Below are positions 52,094 through 62,376 of a stretch of 64,000 bases of DNA, in pieces. Source of the DNA: Capsaspora owczarzaki ATCC 30864. Lineage: Eukaryota > Opisthokonta > Filasterea. The notes beneath the pieces were generated by a model. That model was not told the DNA's origin and did no database searches. It saw only the letters and a program-made list of their open reading frames with translations. The stretch lies in NCBI RefSeq assembly GCF_000151315.2, contig NW_011887292.1:2731060-2795059 (forward strand), given 5' to 3'. Numbering within the stretch: position 1 is the first letter of the stretch; the number at the start of each line of letters is the position of its first letter. The position numbers were made by a program, and so were the translations under genes.

Positions 52094-55088
52094 ATGAGCC
52101 TGACAGCGACTGCTGCAGCAACTTCGCCAATCTCACCTGCATCGGCTGTGAGCAGCTCGACTGCGGGCGGCGCAGGGCTGGTGGGCCCTCCGAGACGCCG
52201 GGTGCTGCAGAGCTCGCGGTCTTCGAGCTTTTCGCGCACCACGTCGACGTCGTCGGAGGACGTCACAGCCAACAGCGAGCAGGATTTTCCGTTCGTGTCG
52301 TCCATCGTTTCGACAACCCACCCGCAAGTGCTGTGCTCCAACCTTCCGGAGCACTGGCGTTGCAACAAGTCGCTCCCTGCGCCGTTCGTCGTCTACGCTC
52401 AAGTCAACGTGCCAGACGACACAGAGGTCACCGTTAGTGCGGGCAACGACGAGCATGCCATCGCTGAAATGCGCAACTTTGCGACAGTCATGAGCAATAA
52501 CACGGCCACCTTTTCCGACCTGCGCTTTATGGGTCGCTCGGGCCGTGGCAAGCGGCTGACCGTGTCCATCACCATCCACACGACACCAACCCCGATAGTC
52601 GCACAGCTCGTTGAAGTCATCAAGATGACGGTCGACGGTCCTCGCGACCCGCGTCGGCGAAGGCCGGGCAGCGAAATGATCGCCTCCGCCAGCGAGGATG
52701 ACTTGTCGGATGCCAGTGGGTTTGCCTCAGACCTCGGGTCGGGCACCATGTCCGCGGAGGCCTTTGGCTCCACTGCCTCGACGGGCTCGCCGCTTTCTGG
52801 CTCGTCGCAGCAGCTCGCGCCCGGCCAAACTCCTCCTGCACAGCCCAACTCTGCAGGCACTGGCGGATCGTTCAAGTCTCACCGAACGCGGTCGCTCTCT
52901 ACCACCCTCCGACGCTGTCAGTCAGCCCCTTATATGGCTCCCGAATTTCGAAGGCGTACCGGCAGCGGCACGCTCTTGCCGCACGACAAGCCTTCCTCGC
53001 CACGCGCCAGCAGCAATAATAATGACAGCTTGGATCCGCGCCCCCGTAGCGCTTTCCCTTCCGATCTAGCCGATAGCGAAATGCAGCGATTTCGCTCAGT
53101 TTCGATGGGCTCTTCGGCAGATTCCATGGCCGAGGATGTCTTTTCTCCGCTCGAGTCCCCCCGCTCGCCGAGCGTGGCAGCGCTGTATCATCTACAACGT
53201 ACGAGGGGAATTTCTTGTTTGGATTGTTTCATTTTGCTGCTGTTTTCTCACTTTGTTGCGCTTTTACTGAACACAGATTCGGGAGTTTCCTCTCCATCAC
53301 CCGATCATAGCCTTCTCTCTTCCATGGAGTCGCTTCTTGCACCACTCACAACGCCCGCAGCTCTTAGTTTCAACGCTGCTGATGTTGTCCTGTCGAGTGG
53401 CGCCATGAATCTGGTTCCTGGTAAGACCTGTTGCCCACCCCCCCCCCCTTTTTTTAACAAACAAAAAAAAACTTTAGTTTTCCGTTCGCTTGTGGGCTCA
53501 CTCAACGTTTCGTCTGCTTGCTCCTTCTTTATTGTGTAGACTTCACGCTGGTGAGTCTTTCAGTGTACGAGGCGCCTGAAGGCTCGGCGTGCGTCGCCAC
53601 GATGCGCGTCGGCTCCGCTGGTCAAGTGATGACGGACGTTGGTGTCATGTTTGGAAACGCCATCCCAACGCTGGACAGTGTCAACCTCGGTATCGATGGC
53701 ACAGTCCAGTGTATGTTCAAAGTTCCGTCGCGCTCCGAATGCGGTGCTTCACTCCAGCGAGGCAATCGGTTGGAAGTTGTTGGCTTTTACAAGCTTGCGG
53801 ATCGCGTTTGCTGCTCGTCAAATTCGCTGGGATTTGCGTTCAAGGATGTAGAAGGTACCATGCTCGGGAAACAGCTTTTGCCACCGAGAACAACAATACC
53901 CTGTGTGACATTTCTCATCCTCCTTCTTCTTCTTCTTCTTCCTTTTGTCGTCTTTCCTTCTTGGTTTCTCTTTTCTGTTCTCCACCAACAGGCGCAATCA
54001 CAGAACGCCAACTGAATGCTGTGCTTCACAAGCTGCATTTGAAGAATCAACAAACGCAGCTCGCACACAGTGAGCCCCTTCAGAAGCAAGTTCTCGGCGG
54101 TGGCGCTCCACGAAACCTTCTCCGACAACTTCGACCCCTAGAAGACAACCTGTTTGCACGGAGCCAGGCAGTCTTGCAACAGTGCGGGATGCAGCATACG
54201 CTCAATCCAATCGATTTGCCTATCGGGCCTGACGGGCAAATCTCTGTCAGCAATGTTCAGTCATCGGGGCTCACTGCGCTACACGTTGCCGCCGAGTTTG
54301 GATGGAACAAGTTTGTGACCCAGCTTGTCACCGCGGGCGCTTCCATCAACCAGCGGGACAACTTTGGGAACACCGCCCTGGACTGGGCCTTCATGTCTGA
54401 CCAGCATGTGACTTGCCAACTGCTTCAGTCCGCTGGTGGTTTGTTCAACATGTTTGCTCAACCGAAAGTCACTGACGACCTGCAGGCAAGCTTCCAGCAA
54501 TTCACCTTGTCCAGCCCCGTGCTTGGCCAACTTCCTTCGCCGACAACGCGCATCGCGTCGTCTCGCTCGCCACGTTCGCCTCACCTCGGATCCCCGTTGA
54601 ACTTTGGCGGTCTTTCCCAAAACACTTCCCCTCCAGGACAAGTCCTGTCTGAGATACCCGAGGCGCAGTCCTCTGCACAGCAGTCGTATCAAACTCAGCT
54701 TCAATTTTTGCAGCAACTACAGCACCACCAGCTGGTTGAGCAAGAGCAGCAGCAAAAGCAGCAGCAGCTACTTGTCCAGTTGATGCAGCAACAGCAACCA
54801 CAGCTGCAACTTCAACAGCAAGCGAAGCAGCAAGCAGCCCACCACAATCTTGTGCAACACTTGCTGAGCATGGACATGTCCGCTTCTGCGTCCGGCTCGT
54901 CTTCACGCGCTGTATCGACTTCGTCCCTGTTGTCGAATGCTTCTGCTGTCACCAGTGCGCCGTCCATGCTTCCGTTGGATTTCACCACGACTAGCGATGC
55001 TCATCTCTACTCTGAGCCGGATTTACTCGCCTTGGACCTGCCCTCTCCCAATCCCTCCACGTTGAGCATGGGCGAATTACATTTTTAA
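52094..55088 (+). CDS. RUNX: RUNX-type transcription factor with C-terminal ankyrin repeats
   Basis: Exons 52094-53198, 53277-53420, 53540-53854 and 53992-55088 join in phase to 886 residues. The Runt domain (about 70-195) has [60 protein letters not shown] and [14 protein letters not shown]; the DNA-contact arginines of RUNX1 (in WRCNK, GRSGRGK and DGPREPRR) are kept. A Ser-rich linker follows. Residues ~418-515 ([41 protein letters not shown]) look like a beta-sandwich of IPT/TIG type, a tentative reading. Around 609-672 are two ankyrin repeats ([34 protein letters not shown]). A polyQ region closes the protein; no VWRPY-type tail is seen. An in-frame TGA just upstream fixes the start. Confidence 0.92.
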
Positions 55089-55619
55089 TCCTCTCTTTTT
55101 CTCTATCTCTCTCCCTCTCTCTCTCTCTCTCCTTCCCTCTCGTTGTCTCGTTTGTTGAATGTTCTCTACCCCCCCCCCACATTCTCATCTCAACTAGATA
55201 AGATGAGTGGCTGTTTCTCTCGGTTTTTTTTTTGTTACTTGTTGGTTGTTTGCTTTTGGTCGAGCTGTCCCTGGCGGATGCTCGTCGGTTGTCATTCTTG
55301 CTGTTTCTAGATGGTTTTTTTTTTTCGTTCATGTACAATCAATGTCGTTCCTGTGTCTGAAAGCCTTGTCACTTTGTCTGCGTTGAATCGGCACAATTTT
55401 TTTTTTTTTTTTTTTGTTTTTGTTTTTGTTTTTGTTTTTGTGTTTGTTTTGATTGATGAAAGGCTTCCACTGCCGTGAACTATGCTTCGTTTCCGCCAGC
55501 CTCATCAATGTCAAGGTACAGTATTCAAGAAGAACACTGTTTTGTTCCAATCAGTTGAAGTGGACAGTCACTTCTCGTCGCTAAAAAGAACGACCTTGTC
55601 AAATTGGACTGATTGGAGC
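55089..55619. other. Intergenic region between RUNX and the xylulose reductase gene
   Basis: A CT-rich stretch right after the RUNX stop (55090-55140), T tracts at 55398-55415 and a TTTTTG repeat at 55416-55441. No coding or RNA gene seen; contains the RUNX 3' UTR and the next promoter. Confidence 0.6.
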
Positions 55620-57325
55620 ATGGCTACGTTTCACTTTGAGAACAAGCGTGCGCTGGTCACTGGTGCAGGCAAAGGTGCTTGTTCATTCATCATGTGCATC
55701 GAGATGGTTTGTGTGGGAGTGTGTCTGTCTGAGTGCGAGACACAAGTGCGGCGCAGCGCTAGAAATGAGATGCAACTTGGCTCACGATTTCGTCGCCTTG
55801 GCCGTCGTCCCGGGCCCTGTATCCCTGGGGTTTTGTAGGAATCGGTCGTGATGTCGTGATTGCGCTGGTGGCCGCTGGTGCGACTGTCACTGCCGTCAGT
55901 CGAACTGAGGCCGATCTCACGTTGCTCAAGCAGCAGGTACCAGACAAAAATATTTACCACTACAATGGTTCTCGCCCACTCCACTGTCGTGTAGTGTCGT
56001 GTAGTCGTGTGTGCACTCCACAGTGGTGTAGTGTGTGCATGGACGTCCCTGCTTTGGCTCGTTTCAGCATGGTACTCATTGAATTGATGGGTGTCACTGC
56101 CTTTCCTTGCATCCTTGACTGGTTTTCGCTGGAACGACAACAATCGTGCAGTTCCCTGCAATCAGGACAGTCTGCGTTAACATTGCTGATGCTGCACAAG
56201 TTCAAGCCGCCCTCCAGAACGTTGGCCCTATTGATTTGTTGGTCAATTGTGCCGGCGTGGCGATGAATGAGCCGTTCTTGTCGACTACACTCGAACGATT
56301 TGACGCGTAGGTGCATTTTGACGTTGAGAGTGTTCGTACGTGGTGCGCACGATACTCACCCACCGCCATTGTCGAAAATGCCGCAGAACGCTCGACACCA
56401 ATGTTCGCGCCGCCTTTGTCGTGTCGCAGGTAATGTATTGCGCTGGATGAGTGAATTGACCCGTGCTCACGATCGTACAGCTTGTGGCGCGCGGAATGGT
56501 GGAGCGGAAGACTGGCGGGAGCATTGTGAACGTCTCCAGCGTCGCATCTACGTTGGCCTTGGTCGACCACACGTCGTACTGTAAGGCGCGATTTGAATGA
56601 ACTGGTCGATTATTGGAAGAAGCGGGGGGGGAGGATCTTGTGTTTTGTTTGTTTTTGTTTCTGGTATTGTTTTTTGGTTTTGGTGTTGTTGTTGGTGTTT
56701 TTTTTTTCCTTCCCCCCCCCTCACACACACACACACACACACACACATACTCCTTCTGCTTCTTCTTTCCAGAATTTGCATGCAGCTTTGTGCTAGATGC
56801 GAAAGGTTGCCCATTTGCTCATGTGTGCTGCTGTTCCCAAACAAAGGTGTATCGAAAGGCGCTCTGGACCAATTGACCCGCATGATGGCATTGGAGCTTG
56901 GTCCGCACAAGGTGAGTGCTCGCAACTGGCCCACATTGAAAGTTCAAGCTCGACGAACGAATTGACTGTTGGGACGTGTGTTGTCGGCCGGGACAGATTC
57001 GAACCAACAGCGTCAATCCCACGGTTGTCATGACTGAGATGGGCCGCGCAAACTGGTCTGACCCTGCCAAGGCTGGCCCAGTTCTGGCACGCATCCCTCT
57101 GGGAAAGTTCCCTGGTATATATCTGCTTGCCGGCGGTTTGAGTCGCGAGGGTTGTGCACACAAACTGACCAAACTGTTTTTGTGTTGTCGATCGATGAAA
57201 TATCGCACTGGCGCAATCCAGAGGTGCCGCACGTTGTCAACGCCATCCTCTACTTCCTCAGTGATGCCAGTGACATGATCAACGGCACTTTCCTTCCGAT
57301 TGATGGCGGCTTGCTGATTGACTGA
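55620..57325 (+). CDS. DCXR: L-xylulose reductase / dicarbonyl reductase (SDR family)
   Basis: NADPH-dependent reductase of L-xylulose to xylitol and of dicarbonyls. Eight exons join in phase: 55620-55674, 55839-55936, 56152-56306, 56387-56429, 56481-56580, 56847-56911, 56997-57114 and 57222-57325, giving 245 residues (human DCXR 244). Landmarks are the cofactor motif [18 protein letters not shown] (the Arg is the NADPH-preference residue in DCXR), LLVNCAGVA in place of NAG, the catalytic Ser in NVSSVAS and Tyr/Lys in [26 protein letters not shown] and IPLGKFP, then [10 protein letters not shown]. The C-terminus is DGGLLID. Overall pattern matches DCXR rather than other SDRs. Confidence 0.93.
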
Positions 57326-57472
57326 GCTCCACGATGACTTTGGATGGCATGTGCACTGTGCGCTTGTAGATCGAAACAACTGGCATCACGAGTGGAAGGA
57401 AGCAGGAAGGAAGCAACAAACTGAACGAAGCCCCAAAAAAAAAAACGAAAAAAAAAACGAAAAAAAAAAACG

Positions 57473-57480
57473 AAAAAAAA
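57473..57480 (-). terminator. RNA polymerase III terminator of tRNA-Leu
   Basis: One base past the tRNA 3' end the minus strand reads eight T, followed by further T runs of about 9-11 separated by CG. A run of at least four T is the usual Pol III stop. Confidence 0.85.
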
Positions 57481-57481
57481 T

Positions 57482-57563
57482 GTGGTTGCTGGGATTCGAA
57501 CCCAGGCCACCGAAGTGATCAGAGCCTTAATCTGACGCGTTAGACCAGCTCCGCCACAACCAC
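57482..57563 (-). tRNA. tRNA-Leu (anticodon AAG)
   Basis: On the minus strand the 82-nt sequence begins GTGGTTGTGGCGGAGCTGG and ends CCCAGCAACCAC; the acceptor arms GTGGTTG and CAACCAC pair fully. The anticodon stem TCAGA/TCTGA encloses loop TTAAGGC with AAG at positions 34-36. A long variable arm (TCACTTCGGTGG) and T loop GGTTCGAATCC fit class II leucine tRNA and supply the B box. There is no intron and no encoded CCA. Confidence 0.95.
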
Positions 57564-58652
57564 GTTACAGCGACCACGGGGCAAAATGCGATAGGATCGA
57601 ATGAAGCTGCCAAACTGACATGCAACCAAACTCCACAGCTGCCAAACTGTAACCAAAATGCTGGGTTTGCTTGTCAACTTTAGGACATTCGGCCAAACAA
57701 CTTGAATCTAGACGTCAGAATACGACGCGAAAGCATCTGACACACACGAAAATCGAATCAAGCAACAGAAACGAGCAGATACTGTCAGGATTACCGGATA
57801 TGTGGGGGCGACAAGGCGAGAAATGTGCGCTTAGAAAGTGGAGAAACAAAAACAACTCAAGAAACGATCCCGGTTGCATCAAAATTTGACAACTGACAGA
57901 CAAACATATTTGTCAATGTTCTATCAAGAAACCATGCAAAACAAATTCGAGGAAGGCGGAAGAAAATACGAAAGAAAGACAAGGGTGAGAAAACACCAAG
58001 AACTGATTTTTTTCTGCTTTTTTTTTCCGTCTAAAGCTCTTTTTTTCCCCCGTCGAAAGCTTAAGAAGAATAACAAAGAAAACAAAAAAAAAGAGCGTAG
58101 GATATGAGACAGTTGAATGTCGTTTTAACGCACACCAGTGAAGGCGTACGAGAAAAGTGCTTGAAAGCTATTGTTTTGTTTTATCAAACCGATGTGTACT
58201 CACACCGTCATAACAACAAAAGTTCGCTGAGCTGCGCCGCTGGAATTAGCGTACGCAGCTCAGTGGGAGTGGTCGTGCTTCTTGTTCACAATGAGCAGTT
58301 TGTATTGGTGTGTGCGCCAAGGTCCGAGCAGCTTGGCGCGATTGGGCTTTTTTGTTTTTGTTTTTGTTTTTGTTTTCTCTCTCCTTCATGTTTCAAGTCG
58401 GCGTCCGTACTTGTCATCCTCGTCTATGCCATTGTTGTGCTGTTGTGTTTCTCAGTCTTCTTGATGTTAGTCTTTGTTCGTTGTTGTTGTGGCGGCGCTT
58501 TTTTTTTTTCTTTGTTTGCGTCGCTGCCGTACTTTTCGTGCGTTTGACACCGCCTGGAGTCTGCACTCTGCGTTTGAGTGATGATTTGTGCAAGCACAAC
58601 CAATAAGACTGACTGAAAGAACCGCGTTGTTCCGATAGATCGAAAGTCAACA
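57564..58652. other. Intergenic region upstream of the LRR gene
   Basis: About 1.1 kb with no recognised gene. The tRNA 5' flank is at the left. A plus-strand frame at 58104-58547 lacks any conserved feature and runs into TTTTTG repeats at 58350-58375. Confidence 0.55.
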
Positions 58653-61535
58653 ATGCTGTCGTATCAAAGTATGAGCGCGAGACAGCGCGAGTTGTACGAC
58701 AAAGTCAAGAATGCGCGTGAATGGTTCGGGTAAGAAAAAGCCGGAAATATTGGACGACAACATGTTTACTGATGAAATGGAGGACAGCCAGCCGTTCGAG
58801 CATATTGACGATGCCGGCGCACAAGCGATTGCTGAGGGACTCAAAGGCAACCCGAACGTGGAGAAACTCTTGTGAGTCATCTCGCTTCGAGTGTGGAGCG
58901 TGAGTGGCTTCGGCAGTGGACATCAAGAGTGGCTCACTATTGGAGGGGACGGACAGTCTGGGCTGGAATCAGATTGGTGATGCTGGAGCGCGGGCGATTG
59001 CTGAGACGCTCAAACTCAATATGACGGTAACTGTACTCCAGTAGGTCGTCTCACTTTGACAAGTGCATGTGAGTGGGCGATCTAGTAGAGGGCATTACGA
59101 GTGCTCAGTGGTAAATGGGACGGACAGTCTGAACTGGAATCAGATTGGTGATGCTGGAGCGTGGGCGATTGCTGAGACACTCAAAGTGAACACGACGCTG
59201 ACTCAAATCAAGTAAGTCGTCTCACATTGACTAGTGCATGTGAGTGAGTGGTTTCAGCAGAGGCATTCAGAGTGCTCAGTGGTGAATGGGACGGACAAGT
59301 CTGAGTGCGAATCAGATTGGTGATGCTGGAGCGCGGGCGATAGCTGAGACGCTCAAAGTGAACACGACAGTGGCGCACCTCGGGTAAGGCAACTCGCTTC
59401 CATTGATGCGTGTGAGTGGGTGATGTCAGCAGAGGACATTTAGAGTGCTCACTGATGGACGGACAGCCTATGGCAGAATCAGATTGGCGATGCTGGTGCC
59501 CAGGCACTTTCTGCGGCACTCAAAGTGAACAAGACGACCGACCTCGAGTAAGGGGTGTCACTTTCACTCAACAGGGTGAATTCAGAGTGCTCATTGATGG
59601 AGGGGATGTACAGTCTGAATGGGAATCAGGTTGGCGATGCTGGAGCACAGGCGATTGCTGAAGCGCTCAAAGTCAACACAACAGTCACTCACCTCGGGTA
59701 AGTCATCTCACTTTGATGTGAGTCGAGGATCCAGCAGAGGTGCCCAGAGTGCTTACTAATGACTGAGCAGTTTGTACAATAATAAGCTTGGCGATGCTGG
59801 AGCGACGGCGATTGCTGAGATGCTCCAAGTGAACAAGATGCTGACTTCGCTCGGGTAAGTCATCTAATGTTGATGATGCAAACGACTTTCAAAATGCTCA
59901 CGAATGGAGAGGACGGACAGTCTGGCTAAAAATCAGGTTGGTGAAGCTGGAGCGCAGGCCATCGCTGAGGCACTCAAAGTGAACAAGACCCTGACTTGGC
60001 TCAAGTAAAGCATCTTTCTTTGACTGAAGCATACGAGTGACTGATTCAGCAGATGACATTCCAATGCTCACTGATGGAGAGATGTACAGTCTAAGTGAGA
60101 ATCAGATTGGCGATGCTGGAGCGCAGGCCATTGCTGAGGCGCTCAAAGTGAACACGACTTTGCCGTGTCTCGTGTAAGTCACATCACTTTCCACTGATGC
60201 TTGTGCAGGTGTGATCCAGCAAACGAATTCAGAGTGCTCACGAATGGAGTGGACAGGCTCCAGCAGAATCAGATTGGTGATGCTGGTGCGCAGGCCATTG
60301 CTGAGGCACTCAAAGTGAACACGACCTTGACTAGTCTGAGGTAATCGATCTCACTTTGACTAACGCGTGATTGTAGCAGAGGGCACTTAAAGGCTCACAA
60401 ATGGAGGGGACGGACAGTCTGAATAAGAATCAAATTGGCGAAGTTGGAGCGAACGCGATTGCTGAGGCTCTTCAAGCGAACACGACGCTGACGAGGCTCG
60501 AGTAAAGCATCTTTCTTTGACTGAAGGACACGAGTGACTGATTCAGCAGATGACATTCAAATGCTCACGAATGGAGAGATGTACAGTCTAAATGAGAATC
60601 AGATTGGCGAAGCTGGAGCGCAGGCCATTGCTGAGGCACTCAAAGTGAACAAGACCCTGACTGGTCTCTTGTAAGTAAGTCATCTCTCTTCAACGATGCT
60701 TGTGTATGTGCGATCCAGCAAACGAATTCAGAGTGCTCACTAATGGAGAGAATGGACAGGCTCCAGCAGAATCAGATTGGTGATGCTGGAGCGCATGCAA
60801 TTGCTGAAGCACTCAAGGTCAACACAGGGCTGATTGTGCCCTGGTAAGGCATCTCACTTTACTGATGCTTGTGAGTGGATGATTCAGCAGAGGCATTCCA
60901 ATGCTCACTGATGGAGGGATGCACAGTCTGAGTGAGAATGAGATTGGTAATGCGGGAGCGCAGGCGATTGCTGAGGCACTCAAAATGAACACAAACCTGA
61001 AGACTCTCTTGTAAGGCCGCTATCCCTCAAAATTCCACTTGGCGCAGAGAGCTAACTGATGGATGGAACGCACAGTTTGGAAGACAATCAGATTGGCGAT
61101 GTTGGAGCCCAGGCGATTGCCGAAGCGTTCAAGGTGAACCCGAAGCTGAGGGATATTTTGTATGGTGTCGTGCACTTTGACTTTGAGCCAGGGTGAGCCA
61201 TACATCCTGCTTACTCGTTGCATTGCTCAACAGTCTAGCGCGGAATTGCATTAGCAATGTTTGTTCCCAAGCAATCAGAAAACGCACAGACACCGGCCAA
61301 AAGGGTCCTACGTAAGCTAAGTTGTCCTTGCGAAACGAAGCCATTGACGCTCACACGAGCTGCTTCCAACCGATGGAGTTTGCCTTCCGATTGCTCATTT
61401 ATGTTGCGCAGCATTTACGACCAGGTCAATCCTCTTGCATTCTCCTTACTTCCACGCTTTGCTACCGCTGACGACCTTCAGACAGTATTTTGCTTGCTGA
61501 CCGGCGAACCGGCCCTAGAGGACAAGCATCAGTAA
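58653..61535 (+). CDS. Leucine-rich repeat protein, one LRR per exon (NOD/RI-like repeats)
   Basis: Eighteen exons: 58653-58729, 58788-58871, 58957-59040, 59128-59211, 59300-59383, 59467-59547, 59614-59697, 59771-59854, 59921-60004, 60090-60173, 60257-60340, 60418-60501, 60587-60670, 60760-60843, 60927-61010, 61076-61159, 61234-61311 and 61412-61535. All joins are in phase and give 511 residues. Exons 2-16 each encode one 28-residue repeat (84 bp; exon 6 is 81 bp), with consensus LxxNQIGDAGAQAIAEALKV then NTTLTxL, typical of RI/NOD3-type LRRs. Every repeat exon starts and ends in the same phase. Such proteins form horseshoe binding surfaces; no kinase, NACHT or membrane domain is seen, so the partner is unknown. 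The last exon (YDQVNPLAFSLLPRFATADD) is unlike LRRs and ends inside an inverted copy of this gene's own sequence. Confidence 0.87.
58872..61159 (+). repeat. Tandem exon-intron units of about 145-175 bp
   Basis: Besides the exons, the introns (65-89 bp) are related: most begin gtaagtca.ctcacttt and end with a block like agagtgctcac.gatggag..gacag. So the duplicated unit was exon plus intron. Units 9-11 and 12-14 are the same distance apart (497 bp) at every exon start (59921/60418, 60090/60587, 60257/60754 within a few bases), showing a later triple-unit duplication. Confidence 0.9.
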
Positions 61536-61920
61536 AGTGAGATGCCTTACCAGGGCACAATCAGCCCTGTGTTGACCTTGAGTGCTTCAGCAATTGCATG
61601 CGCTCCAGCATCACCAATCTGATTCTGCTGGAGCCTGTCCATTCTCTCCATTAGTGAGCACTCTGAATTCGTTTGCTGGATCACATCTGGCCAAGCATCG
61701 TTGAATGAGTGATGCCTTACTGAAGATAGCGCAGTTTCTTGTTCACCTTGAGTAACTCAGCAATCACATTTGCTCCAGCCTCGCCGATATACCCCAAGTC
61801 CAGACTGTCCGTCCCTTCCATCGGTGAGTCTTCTAAAAGCCCTCTGCTACAATCACCGCTCGCACGCGTGAGTCAAAGTGAGATGGATTACCTGAGACCA
61901 GTCAACACAGTGGAAAATTT
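61522..61920 (-). repeat. Inverted partial copy of the LRR units
   Basis: The minus strand carries a fragment of an LRR exon end, an intron, a full LRR-like exon (61734-61817, 84 bp), another intron, and an exon nearly identical to exon 14 of the forward gene (60760-60843) with its following intron start. The left end begins at about 61522 within the last codons of the forward gene. Length is about 400 bp. Confidence 0.88.
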
Positions 61921-62376
61921 TACCGGATTCCGGTCGGTCCAGTTTTTTCGCTCGTTTTCCCCTCATCGTCTTGAGACTCGAATTCGTCAGTTTGGCTCGC
62001 TTTTTTCACTTGCACTGTGATGTATGTGTCGATTGTAGTGCACTGTTGTTGAATTCGGACAGCAGGGACCGTGCTGGACCGCAAACCGACGATGAGGCTG
62101 GATTGGCTGGCGGACCATTGGGATCAGCACAACCATGCTCCTGCGCTCCAGGCAAGCTCAGCTCGCGCCTTTACATGTCGGATGATGTGACACGGGTCTG
62201 GAAACCTTGTTTTCGAGGCGAGGGCGGACGGGGACGGTCGGATAGACGCAGGAGCGCTGTCGAGCCCCGCCAGCCAAATGACTGCACCAATTGCACCAAT
62301 TGCACCGCATCTCCACTCAGGATATAGCTCTCATTCTATTAGAATATAGACAAATACACTCAACAATGAACACCTA
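61921..62376. other. Spacer right of the inverted LRR fragment
   Basis: No gene recognised. A short caccaattg repeat occurs at 62283-62310. Confidence 0.5.

Noticed and set aside
58788-61159. Regularly spaced repeats suggesting a CRISPR-like array
   Set aside because: The repeats are 84-bp coding exons with proper splice sites and a conserved LRR consensus; spacing and organism type do not fit CRISPR.
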